The notes under the pieces were generated by a model, which worked only from the letters and a program-made list of their open reading frames with translations, searched no databases and was not told the origin of the DNA. DNA of 64,000 nt from Bacteroides pyogenes DSM 20611 = JCM 6294 (GTDB lineage: Bacteria; Bacteroidota; Bacteroidia; Bacteroidales; Bacteroidaceae). Below, piece after piece: positions 43,601 through 51,139 of the stretch (position 1 is its first letter; every line of letters starts with the position of its first letter). The position numbers and the translations under genes are program-made. Location of the stretch: the NCBI RefSeq assembly GCF_000428105.1, contig NZ_ATZH01000009.1, positions 1 through 64,000 on the forward strand, given 5' to 3'.

Positions 43601-44159
43601 TTTTACTCCGTTCGATACGGATAAACTGGGGGTAAAGATAGACAGCGAAAAGATGTACGACAACCTGATGAACAAGTTCAAGTTCGGAGGTATCGACAAG
43701 CCCGGAATATATATCGACGAAAATCTGATGCGCATGTGTTACACGCATCGCCGTATCTTCTCCCAATTAGTCAGCCAATTGGTGAAAGAAGGAGAAAAAG
43801 AGAAAGCTCTTAAGGCCCTCGACTATGCGGAGAAAAAGATTCCGGCATACAACGTTCCGTACGATTGGGCGAACGGCGCTTTCCAAATGGCGGAAGCTTA
43901 CTATCAGCTGGGACAGAAAGAAAAAGCCGACAAGATAATGGATGAACTGGCTAACAAGTCTTTGGAATACATGATATGGTATTTGAGCATGAGTGACGCT
44001 CAGCTTGCTATTGCGGGTGAGAACTTCGTATATAACGCGAGTCTTCTCGACGCTTACATCCGTCTGTTGCAGAAATACGACTCGCAGGAATTGGCTAAGC
44101 ATTATTCGGTGCAATTCGATACGTTGTACAAAGAATACGTAAAAAGAATGGGGAACTAA
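40638..44159 (+). CDS. DUF2723 membrane protein (GT-C/protein O-mannosyltransferase-like)
   Basis: An 1173-residue membrane protein. The DUF2723 region (about 10-180) includes TASFWDCPEFITTGYKLEVG followed by HPPGAPFFMLVANLFSQFA, a signature shared with GT-C glycosyltransferases that use lipid-linked sugars. Membrane spans continue to about residue 660. The C-terminal 500 residues are soluble and include ARDFGQNYLMTLQEKGNPII and a helical repeat-like end (EKALKALDYAEKKIPAYNV). The family is common in Bacteroidota and is suspected in protein O-glycosylation; the donor and acceptor are unknown. The NodB deacetylase gene follows. Confidence 0.85.
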   Translation: MKQYRTVNNLMGWLTFIIAATVYCLTIEPTASFWDCPEFITTGYKLEVGHPPGAPFFMLVANLFSQFASDVTTVAKMVNYMSALMSAACILFLFWSITHLVRKLVITDENHITSGQLITIMGSGLVGALVYTFSDTFWFSAVEAEVYAFSSLFTAIVFWLILKWEDVADEPHSDRWIILIAYLTGLSIGVHLLNLLCLPAIVLVYYYKRTPNATAKGSLIALLGSGVLVAAVLYGIVPGIVKVGGWFELLFVNGLGMPFNTGVVVYIIVLAAALIWGVYESYTEKNKTRMAVSFVLTIALLGIPFYGHGTSSVLIGILVIAALGFYLAPKMQQKMKEKARISARTLNTALLCTMMIVIGYSSYALIVIRSTANTPMDQNSPEDIFTLGEYLGREQYGTRPLFYGPAFSSKVALDVKDGYCVPRQTEKASKYIRKEKTSPDEKDSYMELTGRVEYQYAQNMLFPRMYSSSHAALYKQWVDIKGKDVAYDECGRNIMVNIPTQWENIKFFFTYQLNFMYWRYFMWNFAGRQNDIQGSGEIEHGNWITGISFIDKMLVGDQELLPKELKENKGRNVFYCLPLLLGLIGLFWQAYRSQRGIQQFWVVFFLFFMTGIAIVLYLNQTPAQPRERDYAYAGSFYAFSIWIGMGVAGLIQWCSRMKPQKRLIDGATEEEAEKIRKTLEAKRATFITKEEEEELEDKLASLYETYIPFNPTPTVAGLVSLLCLLVPIQMAGQTWDDHDRSGRYVARDFGQNYLMTLQEKGNPIIYTNGDNDTFPLWYNQEVEGFRTDARTCNLSYLQTDWYIDQMKRPAYDSPSLPITWERAEYVEGQNEYIPIRPEVRKHIDEMYAQAENALKGGNPEAMNELKNQFGENPYELKNILKYWVRSDKEGLRVIPTDSIVVKIDKEAVRRSGMKIPAALGDSIPDYMTISLKDSNGKPKRALYKSELMMLEMLANANWERPIYMAITVGVDNQLGMNKHFIQEGLAYRFTPFDTDKLGVKIDSEKMYDNLMNKFKFGGIDKPGIYIDENLMRMCYTHRRIFSQLVSQLVKEGEKEKALKALDYAEKKIPAYNVPYDWANGAFQMAEAYYQLGQKEKADKIMDELANKSLEYMIWYLSMSDAQLAIAGENFVYNASLLDAYIRLLQKYDSQELAKHYSVQFDTLYKEYVKRMGN

Positions 44160-44208
44160 CGGTTAGCTTCTCGACCCTGAAGAAAAAAACATTCAACGCT
44201 GAGATTAA

Positions 44209-44826
44209 ATGTTTATAGAACAACCCCCTTGTCTTTTCCGGGCTTTATATCCACAGGCCATTTTCCGGATGGATCCGAACGAACGGGCCGTCTACCTGAC
44301 TTTTGACGACGGTCCGATTCCGGAAGTGACTCCTTGGGTAGTAGACTTACTGGAAAAGCACGGCATAAAAGCCACCTTCTTCATGGTGGGCGACAATATC
44401 CGTAAGCATCCGGAGGAATATCGGATGGTAGTGGAGCATGGGCACCGTATCGGTAACCACACGTACAATCATATCCGCGGATTCAATTACTCAAACCCCG
44501 ACTATCTGGCCAACGCCAAGCAAGTGGACAAGGTGATTCACTCCGACCTGTTCCGCCCGCCACACGGACACATGGGGTTCCGGCAGTATTATACTTTGCG
44601 GCATCACTACCGGATTATCATGTGGGACCTGGTGACGCGCGACTATAGTAAACGGGTGCGCCCCGAACAAGTCTTGGAGAATGTGAAACGCTATGCGCGG
44701 AACGGCTCCATCATTACCTTTCACGACTCCCTAAAGTCATGGAACAACGGAAACCTGAAATACGCCCTTCCCCGTTCTATTGATTTTCTGAAAGAAGAAG
44801 GGTACGCATTTAAAGTGTTCGATTAG
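44209..44826 (+). CDS. NodB-family polysaccharide deacetylase
   Basis: A 205-residue carbohydrate esterase family 4-like protein. Motifs in order: VYLTFDDGPIPEVTPW (catalytic Asp and metal Asp), HRIGNHTYNHIRGF (metal histidines), LFRPPHGHMGFRQ, then IIMWDLVTRDYS and GSIITFHDSLKS (catalytic histidine). The family removes N- or O-acetyl groups from glycans. No signal peptide is seen, so it may be cytoplasmic or anchored through a partner. It follows the DUF2723 gene by 49 bp, and co-transcription is likely. Confidence 0.92.
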   Translation: MFIEQPPCLFRALYPQAIFRMDPNERAVYLTFDDGPIPEVTPWVVDLLEKHGIKATFFMVGDNIRKHPEEYRMVVEHGHRIGNHTYNHIRGFNYSNPDYLANAKQVDKVIHSDLFRPPHGHMGFRQYYTLRHHYRIIMWDLVTRDYSKRVRPEQVLENVKRYARNGSIITFHDSLKSWNNGNLKYALPRSIDFLKEEGYAFKVFD

Positions 44827-44829
44827 CAA

Positions 44830-46071
44830 TCAATAGCTTACAACAAGCGGCGAACGCAGCTTCTGTACATACTCCGCCATATATCGGTTCCACGCATCGA
44901 CACTCTTTATGGCAGCTTTGTCCCATGCGGATCCCCAGTAATACACGTATTCACTGCCCGGCTGATAGTCGCTGATTGCCAACACATGTCCATCAGCGCC
45001 GCCGCGCAATTCTTTCTTTTCCTGTTCGGGGAAGAGAACTGTTTTCGCCTCTTTTACTTCTACGGGGAACGCAGCTCCCATGAACATCTTACCGTTATCA
45101 CCGCCGGGGTTGGTAGTAGGATCTACATAGGTGATATAACCGCCTGCCGCATCGGTCTTCACCACACCGTCAGGCTCGTGTAGAACGATTCCCGTGGCCA
45201 CAGGCATGGTTTCTTTCAGATTGGTATATGTGATCACGGTTCTGTTGAGGTAAGAGCCTGCGTCGAGCGAAATGAGGCGTGTCTCTATCACGTTCGAATC
45301 GCCGCGCACCACAAGCGGAGTAAACTCGAGCTTCACCGTGAAGCGCAACGGCCCGTTATCCAAAATCTCATGTGTACGGTAGCAGTAGGGATAGATAATT
45401 GTATCCCCTTCCATCAACGCCGAAGCGCCGCCGCCCAACGTAGGACCTACGGCGTAGCAGTCCATCCCGTTGCCATGGTCTACATGATACGAAATAGCCC
45501 GTTGCATTTCGGCAGCCGCTTCGGGGTCGGTCTTCTTCAGTTCTGCAATCTTCGCACGCTTTTCCGCATTCAGCTCCTCCGCATAGCGGGCCTCTACCAC
45601 AGGCTGCGTGGTGTTGTATTTGGTGAACACATCGTAGCCGAATGCCCGTTCGCCCTTTTCCTGCAGGGCAGGCCCATAAGCGCGGAAAGCCACCAGATCG
45701 TTCTCCCACGCCACATCGTCCATTCGCTCGGGATACTGGCGCCCGCATGCAAGAACGTCAAACGGAGCCGGTTCACCCGCTTGGATGGTATACGAAGCCG
45801 TACCGCCCGCTTCTACGGCAGCGGCGAAAATCAGCTTTTGGTCGTAGGTCAGCTGATAGGGCACTTGTTGTCTGTTAGCATCGAGCACTACGATCTGTGC
45901 CGTATCGGGCAATTGCAACTTTGCCGTCACATCATTCATGGAGATTTCCACCATTTCGCCGGCACGTTCTATCGACAAAGGGTTCGTAACGGTGACAGTC
46001 ATCGTACGGTTACCGCCGGCGCAAGAATAACATATCCAAGCGACGGCAAACAATAAAAGAGTCTTTTTCAT
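44830..46071 (-). CDS. DUF4861 family lipoprotein
   Basis: A 413-residue exported protein with lipobox cysteine at about residue 17 (WICYSCAGGNR). The sequence fits DUF4861 (PF16153): TVTVTNPLSIERAGEMVEIS at the start, then GGRQYPERMDDVAWENDLVA-like core (here CGRQYPERMDDVAWENDL), AFRAYGPALQEKGERAFGYD, then SYHVDHGNGMDCYAVGPTLG. Members occur in glycan-use loci with uronate enzymes and are suspected to act on glycans; activity is not established. It is followed downstream on the other strand by NodB, 3 bp away. It shares strand with the dehydrogenase gene 576 bp upstream. Confidence 0.82.
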   Translation of the reverse strand: MKKTLLLFAVAWICYSCAGGNRTMTVTVTNPLSIERAGEMVEISMNDVTAKLQLPDTAQIVVLDANRQQVPYQLTYDQKLIFAAAVEAGGTASYTIQAGEPAPFDVLACGRQYPERMDDVAWENDLVAFRAYGPALQEKGERAFGYDVFTKYNTTQPVVEARYAEELNAEKRAKIAELKKTDPEAAAEMQRAISYHVDHGNGMDCYAVGPTLGGGASALMEGDTIIYPYCYRTHEILDNGPLRFTVKLEFTPLVVRGDSNVIETRLISLDAGSYLNRTVITYTNLKETMPVATGIVLHEPDGVVKTDAAGGYITYVDPTTNPGGDNGKMFMGAAFPVEVKEAKTVLFPEQEKKELRGGADGHVLAISDYQPGSEYVYYWGSAWDKAAIKSVDAWNRYMAEYVQKLRSPLVVSY

Positions 46072-46647
46072 TATTCATCAGGTGTTACATCGGACAAAAA
46101 TTCAGAGCTTTGAGAATCGATGGCGCTGTTTCTTGTTCCGAAGAATTTTATTATTCATATTCCATCTCCCGCAAACGGTTTACCTGCACTCATGAATACT
46201 GCGGGCATCATAACGATGCGGTTTCGGCAAAACAATATCCGGCATCGTATGCAAACATAATAAAAAGGGTGATAAGCAGCAAGAACAATCCGCCACAATA
46301 TCACCCTGTATATTCAGCTATATCTCCGGGCAAGGCCTGTAGAGCAACAATAAAAACTCCGATACGACCCGTATATTGCGTTTTCGTCCCGCCCGGCTTC
46401 TATCAAGGGCGGCACAACATACCAATTGAACGGCTCCGTATAGTCATTTTCATCCCGGTACTTTCTGAAACGTCCGAGTTGTCATGTACTCACTACAGAA
46501 TCTCTCCTTTGTTCATGCCGGCGATGAGAATAAACACGAGGCCATCCGGGAAAGAGCTTCCGCCCTGCTGCAAATAGATGATGCGGGAGCGGGCAGGAGA
46601 GGGGCCGAGAGCCTCAGCCCTTCTCTTCATTTGCCGGAAGATGGCGT
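46072..46647. other. Gene-free spacer between SDR and DUF4861 genes
   Basis: No gene is convincing here: a plus-strand frame exists but has no recognisable family or ribosome binding site. An inverted repeat GGGCCGAG-AGC-CTCAGCCC at 46602-46620 lies just after the dehydrogenase stop and could be a weak terminator for it; no T-run follows. Confidence 0.4.
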
Positions 46648-47442
46648 TTATTTCGGCTGTTTGCCGATGTAGGCCAGAATTCCGCCGTCCACGTAAAGCA
46701 CATGTCCGTTTACGAAGTCAGAGGCTTCGGAAGCGAGGAATACCGCAGGACCTGCCAGATCTTCCGGAGTTCCCCAACGGGCAGCCGGAGTTTTGGCAAT
46801 GATGAACTGGTCGAACGGATGGCGCGAACCGTCGGGCTGGATCTCGCGCAACGGCGCAGTTTGCGGAGTAGCGATGTAGCCCGGGCCGATGCCGTTGCAT
46901 TGGATGTTGTATTCGCCGTACTCCGAAGCAATGTTGCGGGTCAGCATCTTCAATCCGCCTTTGGCTGCTGCGTAAGCAGAAACCGTCTCGCGTCCCAGCT
47001 CGCTCATCATCGAGCAGATATTGATGATTTTGCCGTGTCCTTTCTTCATCATCGAAGGAATGACCGCTTTGGCAACGATAAACGGTGCGTTCAGATCGAC
47101 GTCGATCACCTGACGGAACTCTGCCGCACTCATTTCGTGCATCGGAACACGTTTGATGATGCCCGCATTGTTTACCAAAATATCGATTACTCCAACTTCT
47201 TTCTCAATGCGGGCTACCATAGCGTTCACCTGCTCTTCGTTCGTCACGTCGCACACATATCCTTTCGCGTCGATTCCTTCGGCTTTGTAGGCAGCCATAC
47301 CTTTATCTACCAACTCTTGTTTGATATCGTTGAACACGATTTTAGCGCCGGCTTTCGCGTAAGCACTCGCAATAGCAAAACCGATTCCGTAAGAAGCGCC
47401 TGTCACCAGCGCTACTTTGCCTTCCAATGAAAAGTTTACCAT
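46648..47442 (-). CDS. Short-chain dehydrogenase (gluconate 5-dehydrogenase/KduD-like)
   Basis: A 264-residue classical SDR. It has the cofactor motif VALVTGASYGIGFAIA, VNNAGIIKR (NNAG), the catalytic Ser in INICSMMSELG, and YAAAKGG (Tyr-x-x-x-Lys). Close relatives in Bacteroides are annotated as gluconate 5-dehydrogenase or 2-deoxy-gluconate 3-dehydrogenase, acting on keto-sugar acids from uronate breakdown. The DUF4861 gene on the same strand fits such a locus, but KduI and a lyase are missing here. Exact substrate is unresolved. Confidence 0.88.
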   Translation of the reverse strand: MVNFSLEGKVALVTGASYGIGFAIASAYAKAGAKIVFNDIKQELVDKGMAAYKAEGIDAKGYVCDVTNEEQVNAMVARIEKEVGVIDILVNNAGIIKRVPMHEMSAAEFRQVIDVDLNAPFIVAKAVIPSMMKKGHGKIINICSMMSELGRETVSAYAAAKGGLKMLTRNIASEYGEYNIQCNGIGPGYIATPQTAPLREIQPDGSRHPFDQFIIAKTPAARWGTPEDLAGPAVFLASEASDFVNGHVLYVDGGILAYIGKQPK

Positions 47443-48044
47443 AAGATTGAATTTTTTTAATGTGCCGATGTGCCGGGCATCGGTAGCAGACGATGCAAGA
47501 TGGCACGGCAGGCACGGTTGAGTTTATAAATTGTTATTTTAAATCCGTGATAGGGGAGAACTCCTGTCGTTTGCAATCGAAGTTCACCGCCTATTCCACT
47601 AATAAAGGTGCTTCTATCTTCTCTGAACAAATTCTTTGTAAGAAGCTGTTCGTTTACGCACACGATGCAAAAATAGCAAAAGAAAACGGGGAAACCTTGC
47701 GTTTTTGTTCCAATTACTGCCAAAAACGTACAGAATTAACTCTATGCAGCTTTTTAACTCAAGTATTTTTAAAGCAATCTACTAAGAATAGATCAAAAGT
47801 TCCGAAATCCGTTACATGTCGAAAAAGCAAGAGAGTAATTTATGAAAAGCCCGCTTTTTCGGCAAGACGGAAACTATTAGCAACTTCCCGCTTTCTTTAG
47901 CTACCGGATGCAAAATGGTATAATAATGCAGAATAGCTTTTAGAGAACACTGATAAAAAGAGCATGTTTTCAAGTTTCGAATGCACGGGTGAAAATGCCG
48001 TTTACCGCATGAAACGTTCTTAGACAAGAGGTATCGGATTTCCC
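47443..48044. other. Spacer upstream of the SDR gene
   Basis: This 600-bp gap holds a minus-strand promoter-like element (47666-47673). If that is used, the dehydrogenase mRNA has a leader of about 215 nt, which contains a small hairpin CCGATG-CCCGGCA-CATCGG near 47463-47481. Frames here are not recognisable. No terminator was found for the porin gene end at 48045. Confidence 0.45.
47666..47673 (-). promoter_or_regulatory. Bacteroides-type -7 element for the SDR gene
   Basis: The minus strand reads TATTTTTG, matching TAnnTTTG. It implies a long leader before the ATG at 47442. Confidence 0.45.
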
Positions 48045-49283
48045 TTAGAAAAGATACTGTACCCGACACTGGAACACATCTACTTTTTGCTTCTCTTTCT
48101 GATACCTGTTCACAGTAATATGGTGATAACCGGCGCGGAACGTCACGTTCTTATTCCAGAACAGAGAAAGTCCCACCGTAATGTCCTGCATCTTCCCCGC
48201 CTTTTCAAATCCGTCGATGTACGAACCTGCCAAGGCATCGTTGTCTCTCAGGTCGAGATAGCCGTATCCGAGAGCAAGCTCCAGATTCTTCCGGTCGGGG
48301 TTGTCCACTCCCGAACCTGCGTAATTGTATTTATAATCCGCAGGATTCACCACGATGCCGCGCGCCGATACATAGAATCCCCCAGTGTTATACTCTTTCC
48401 CTTCATCACGCGAAATGTGTGACCAATAGTACTGACTGCTCAACTGGAAGTTATGGTAGATGGCCTGCAACTCCGCCGTAAACTTGTTCTCCCAACGGGC
48501 ATCGGTGACGTCTATCTCTACCGCCTTCCGCTTATCTACCGAAGTCAGAAAACCTTTTCCATAAAGCACACGGGCATGCTCTCCATTGTTCGATTCGGCT
48601 TTTACGTGCATCGCCGAGAAACCGACATGGAATCCGTATCGCTCTTTCATAACGGGGCGCCACACAAACCGACCGGCGGCAGTATATCCCTGAGGTCCTG
48701 ACTTGTCGGTACTCTTGCTAAGCGCGGAGTTATCGGCAAAAAGACCGTACTGAAACCAGAGAGGATTGTTATAAATCGTGTGCATGACGCCGATACGGCG
48801 TCCCGGCTGATAGATGTTCGCTTCCGGTTCGTCCATGTATTCTTTCTTTGCCGAGCTGTAAGCCGAAGACAGGCCGAAAGGTACGGTATAATGTCCCGCA
48901 CGCACAAAGTTGTTCTTCTCAAAACTATATTGCAGATAAGTATCTTTCAACGATACCACATTGTTCGCAAGGCTGACATCACCCCGTATCGACCACTTCC
49001 CGTAAAAAGCCTTGAATCCGATACGCATGTCGCGCACGGAAACACCTTCGTTCATTTTCCCTATTTGCTGCTCGGAAGCATCATTTTGGGCATACGTAGC
49101 TGCATCGAACAGAGCGCGTCCGGTTAATTTCACCGAAAACTTATCTTGCATGGACTCCACAACACCCGTTGAAGTCTCTTTCCCTGCGCCCGGTTTCATG
49201 GAGAAGTTCCCTTGTACACCTTCTTGTGCGCTTGCCTGTATCGTCCACAAAGCAGCAATACCCCAAACTATAATTTTTTTCAT
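48045..49283 (-). CDS. Phosphate-selective porin O/P-type outer membrane protein
   Basis: A 412-residue beta-barrel with a signal peptide (IIVWGIAALWTIQASAQE). It fits the porin O/P family: SVKLTGRALFDAATYAQND near the start, SVRDMRIGFKAFYGKWSIRG, FVRAGHYTVPFGLSSAYSSA, PGRRIGVMHTIYNNPLWFQY, and a C-terminal strand ending QCRVQYLF with the terminal phenylalanine typical of outer membrane proteins. The family includes pores for phosphate and related anions. It lies downstream of an Agp-type phosphatase on the same strand, suggesting the pair serve phosphate acquisition. Anion specificity is inferred from family only. Confidence 0.87.
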   Translation of the reverse strand: MKKIIVWGIAALWTIQASAQEGVQGNFSMKPGAGKETSTGVVESMQDKFSVKLTGRALFDAATYAQNDASEQQIGKMNEGVSVRDMRIGFKAFYGKWSIRGDVSLANNVVSLKDTYLQYSFEKNNFVRAGHYTVPFGLSSAYSSAKKEYMDEPEANIYQPGRRIGVMHTIYNNPLWFQYGLFADNSALSKSTDKSGPQGYTAAGRFVWRPVMKERYGFHVGFSAMHVKAESNNGEHARVLYGKGFLTSVDKRKAVEIDVTDARWENKFTAELQAIYHNFQLSSQYYWSHISRDEGKEYNTGGFYVSARGIVVNPADYKYNYAGSGVDNPDRKNLELALGYGYLDLRDNDALAGSYIDGFEKAGKMQDITVGLSLFWNKNVTFRAGYHHITVNRYQKEKQKVDVFQCRVQYLF

Positions 49284-49349
49284 ATTCTTCTATTTATATA
49301 TTGTTTTATCAATCTTTATCTCGTAGCAGCAATGTTTCAGCAAACCGGC

Positions 49350-49582
49350 TATTGTCCGTCACCGGCGTCTTCGTAATACGGAGAAGACAGCATCGGGCGG
49401 CATCGCATATGGCAAACGGGCCTCGTTCGTTTCCGATTTCTTCGTAGCACGGAGAAAACCGATAAATGATTCGAAGCATATTCACTACTGTTCGTCCTCG
49501 ATGCTTTCGTAGGGGCTACAGCCTCAGGCGCGATAACTTCGCGCACCTCACTACTGTTCGTCCTCAATACTCTCGTAGGCGC
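49350..49582. repeat. 66-71 bp degenerate repeats extending from the agp 3' end
   Basis: The last 35 bp of the acid phosphatase gene (49548-49582, starting TCACTACTGTTCGTCC) recur at 49482-49516, 66 bp away. That copy still encodes YESIEDEQ-stop on the minus strand. Two more degenerate copies lie near 49421 and 49350, keeping the core TCGTA about 66-71 bp apart (49371, 49442, 49508, 49573). Confidence 0.8.
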
Positions 49583-50894
49583 GGATGGCTTCCATGAACC
49601 GTCCGTTCACGGCATCCAGCGTATAAAGTCCGTCGGTATTTACAGAAAGCCCTTTCAGCGATACCTGAAAAATCATCGGCGGATTATCCGGGGTGAGCAA
49701 TTCGATGTTTCTCAACTGCGCCGTCGACTGATAAACAAGGTTGATGGTCACATACAGCTTCCCTTCTTTGTCTGCCCATTTTTCTATCACCATCTTACTG
49801 CCGATAGGCGTTTTCTTCTCGATAGAGTGGGGGAGTTCATAATCTTCCACTCCCAAAGCCGCCGCAACCGATGCCAGATTGGAATCGTGCCCGCAGAGGA
49901 AAGTAAATTTACGGTTGTCGGCATTCAGCTCGTCGTACATATAAACCAACAAAGGATGGGCTACGTTGACTGCCACAATCGGCGCCGAAAACAGTACATC
50001 GCCATAAACGTCCTTAATCTTGGCTATCTTTTCCCAGTCTGTAATTGTCAAATCGTGTCCGAAAGCCGCTTTCTTCACATCCGGTTCCTCGTAATATTGA
50101 AGGATGAAAGCATCGGACGCCGTGTTCGCCACTTTCAGCGAGCCTTTCATCTTAGGCTCATCGCCTTTCTTCAGAATAATGCGGGTATTATAGTCGTCGA
50201 ACGCACAAATCTGTCCCGATTTACATGCCGGAGAATCTTTCAGGTTGAGCACCCTCGCCGTTATGTCGTACGACTCTTTCAGCCCTTCGTTGATGCCGAC
50301 AATCCCTCTTGGCCCGCCGAAAGCGGCAATTTGCTTCAAAGCCTCCGCCTCAAAACGAGGACCGGCTTTCGTCAACCGCGGAAAGAACACCGGATCCATC
50401 TTACTCGGTGTAAAGCGATGATTCACCCTCACATTGGCAACCGGCAGAAACGCCGCCGTGAAATAATGCGCCGTAGCGATACATCGCTGCATGCTGTTGG
50501 CGTATATGTTCACCTCATCTTGCGTGGGAACGGCATTCTCCGGAAAGAGTCCCGCACCGACCAGCCACTTGCGGAAGAAAAGTCCGTTCATGGTCTCCAA
50601 CGCGCCTCCCCGGCAAGTGAGCTCACTGGCTGCCGCACTCCAATCGTGCCAAGGATGCGATGTGATCTCCTCCAGCACACTGCCTTTGGTGGAAAGCGGA
50701 GCACGAATATTGTGCCGGCTCAATACGACAACCTCTTTCAGTTGATAACGGTTTTTGAAGTCATCGGTGCGCTTCGTCTGCGCAAACAATAACGAAGGAT
50801 ACAACGCAAGTATTGCGATTACCCAAAGAATTTTAAAGAAGCGTTTGCCATCCGAATCCGGCAAACCAAGTCTGAAAAAACAATTTGTATCCAT
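49551..50894 (-). CDS. agp: Histidine acid phosphatase, glucose-1-phosphatase (Agp)-like
   Basis: A 447-residue branch-2 histidine acid phosphatase. The signal segment is FFKILWVIAILALYPSLLFA. The catalytic motif is SRHNIRAPLSTKGSVLEE (His61), with N in place of the G of phytases, exactly as in E. coli Agp. Other shared landmarks: YANSMQRCIATAHYF, KDSPACKSGQICAFDD, VANTASDAFILQYYE, the proton-donor region CGHDSNLASVAAALGV, and VYQSTAQLRN. Agp releases phosphate from glucose-1-phosphate and has some phytase activity. It would act in the periplasm, and the porin gene lies downstream. Its 3' end is duplicated in the gap. Confidence 0.92.
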   Translation of the reverse strand: MDTNCFFRLGLPDSDGKRFFKILWVIAILALYPSLLFAQTKRTDDFKNRYQLKEVVVLSRHNIRAPLSTKGSVLEEITSHPWHDWSAAASELTCRGGALETMNGLFFRKWLVGAGLFPENAVPTQDEVNIYANSMQRCIATAHYFTAAFLPVANVRVNHRFTPSKMDPVFFPRLTKAGPRFEAEALKQIAAFGGPRGIVGINEGLKESYDITARVLNLKDSPACKSGQICAFDDYNTRIILKKGDEPKMKGSLKVANTASDAFILQYYEEPDVKKAAFGHDLTITDWEKIAKIKDVYGDVLFSAPIVAVNVAHPLLVYMYDELNADNRKFTFLCGHDSNLASVAAALGVEDYELPHSIEKKTPIGSKMVIEKWADKEGKLYVTINLVYQSTAQLRNIELLTPDNPPMIFQVSLKGLSVNTDGLYTLDAVNGRFMEAIRAYESIEDEQ

Positions 50895-51139
50895 AATAGA
50901 AAAGTTTTAGAGAGTTCTTAACTGAATTTACGGCAAAAAGAGAAAGAACTCAAATCCCTGCATTGTCGCACGTCTATTCCTATTTTAAGTAACAAATAAA
51001 AACAAAAAAAGATTGTCCACAGCAATGCCGCCGGATTGCCGGAAAAATCATTCCTGATTTAAAGATTTACTGATAAGATCACAAAAACATCCGGAAAAGG
51101 CATAGGGGAGTATGTGCGAAGCATGAAAGAGTATGCAGC

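Noticed and set aside
46110-46577. Plus-strand 155-codon frame between DUF4861 and SDR genes
   Set aside because: No ribosome binding site, no recognisable family, and uneven composition; probably chance.
51014-51022. DnaA box (TTGTCCACA) as sign of oriC
   Set aside because: It is a single near-match with no cluster or AT-rich unwinding region nearby.
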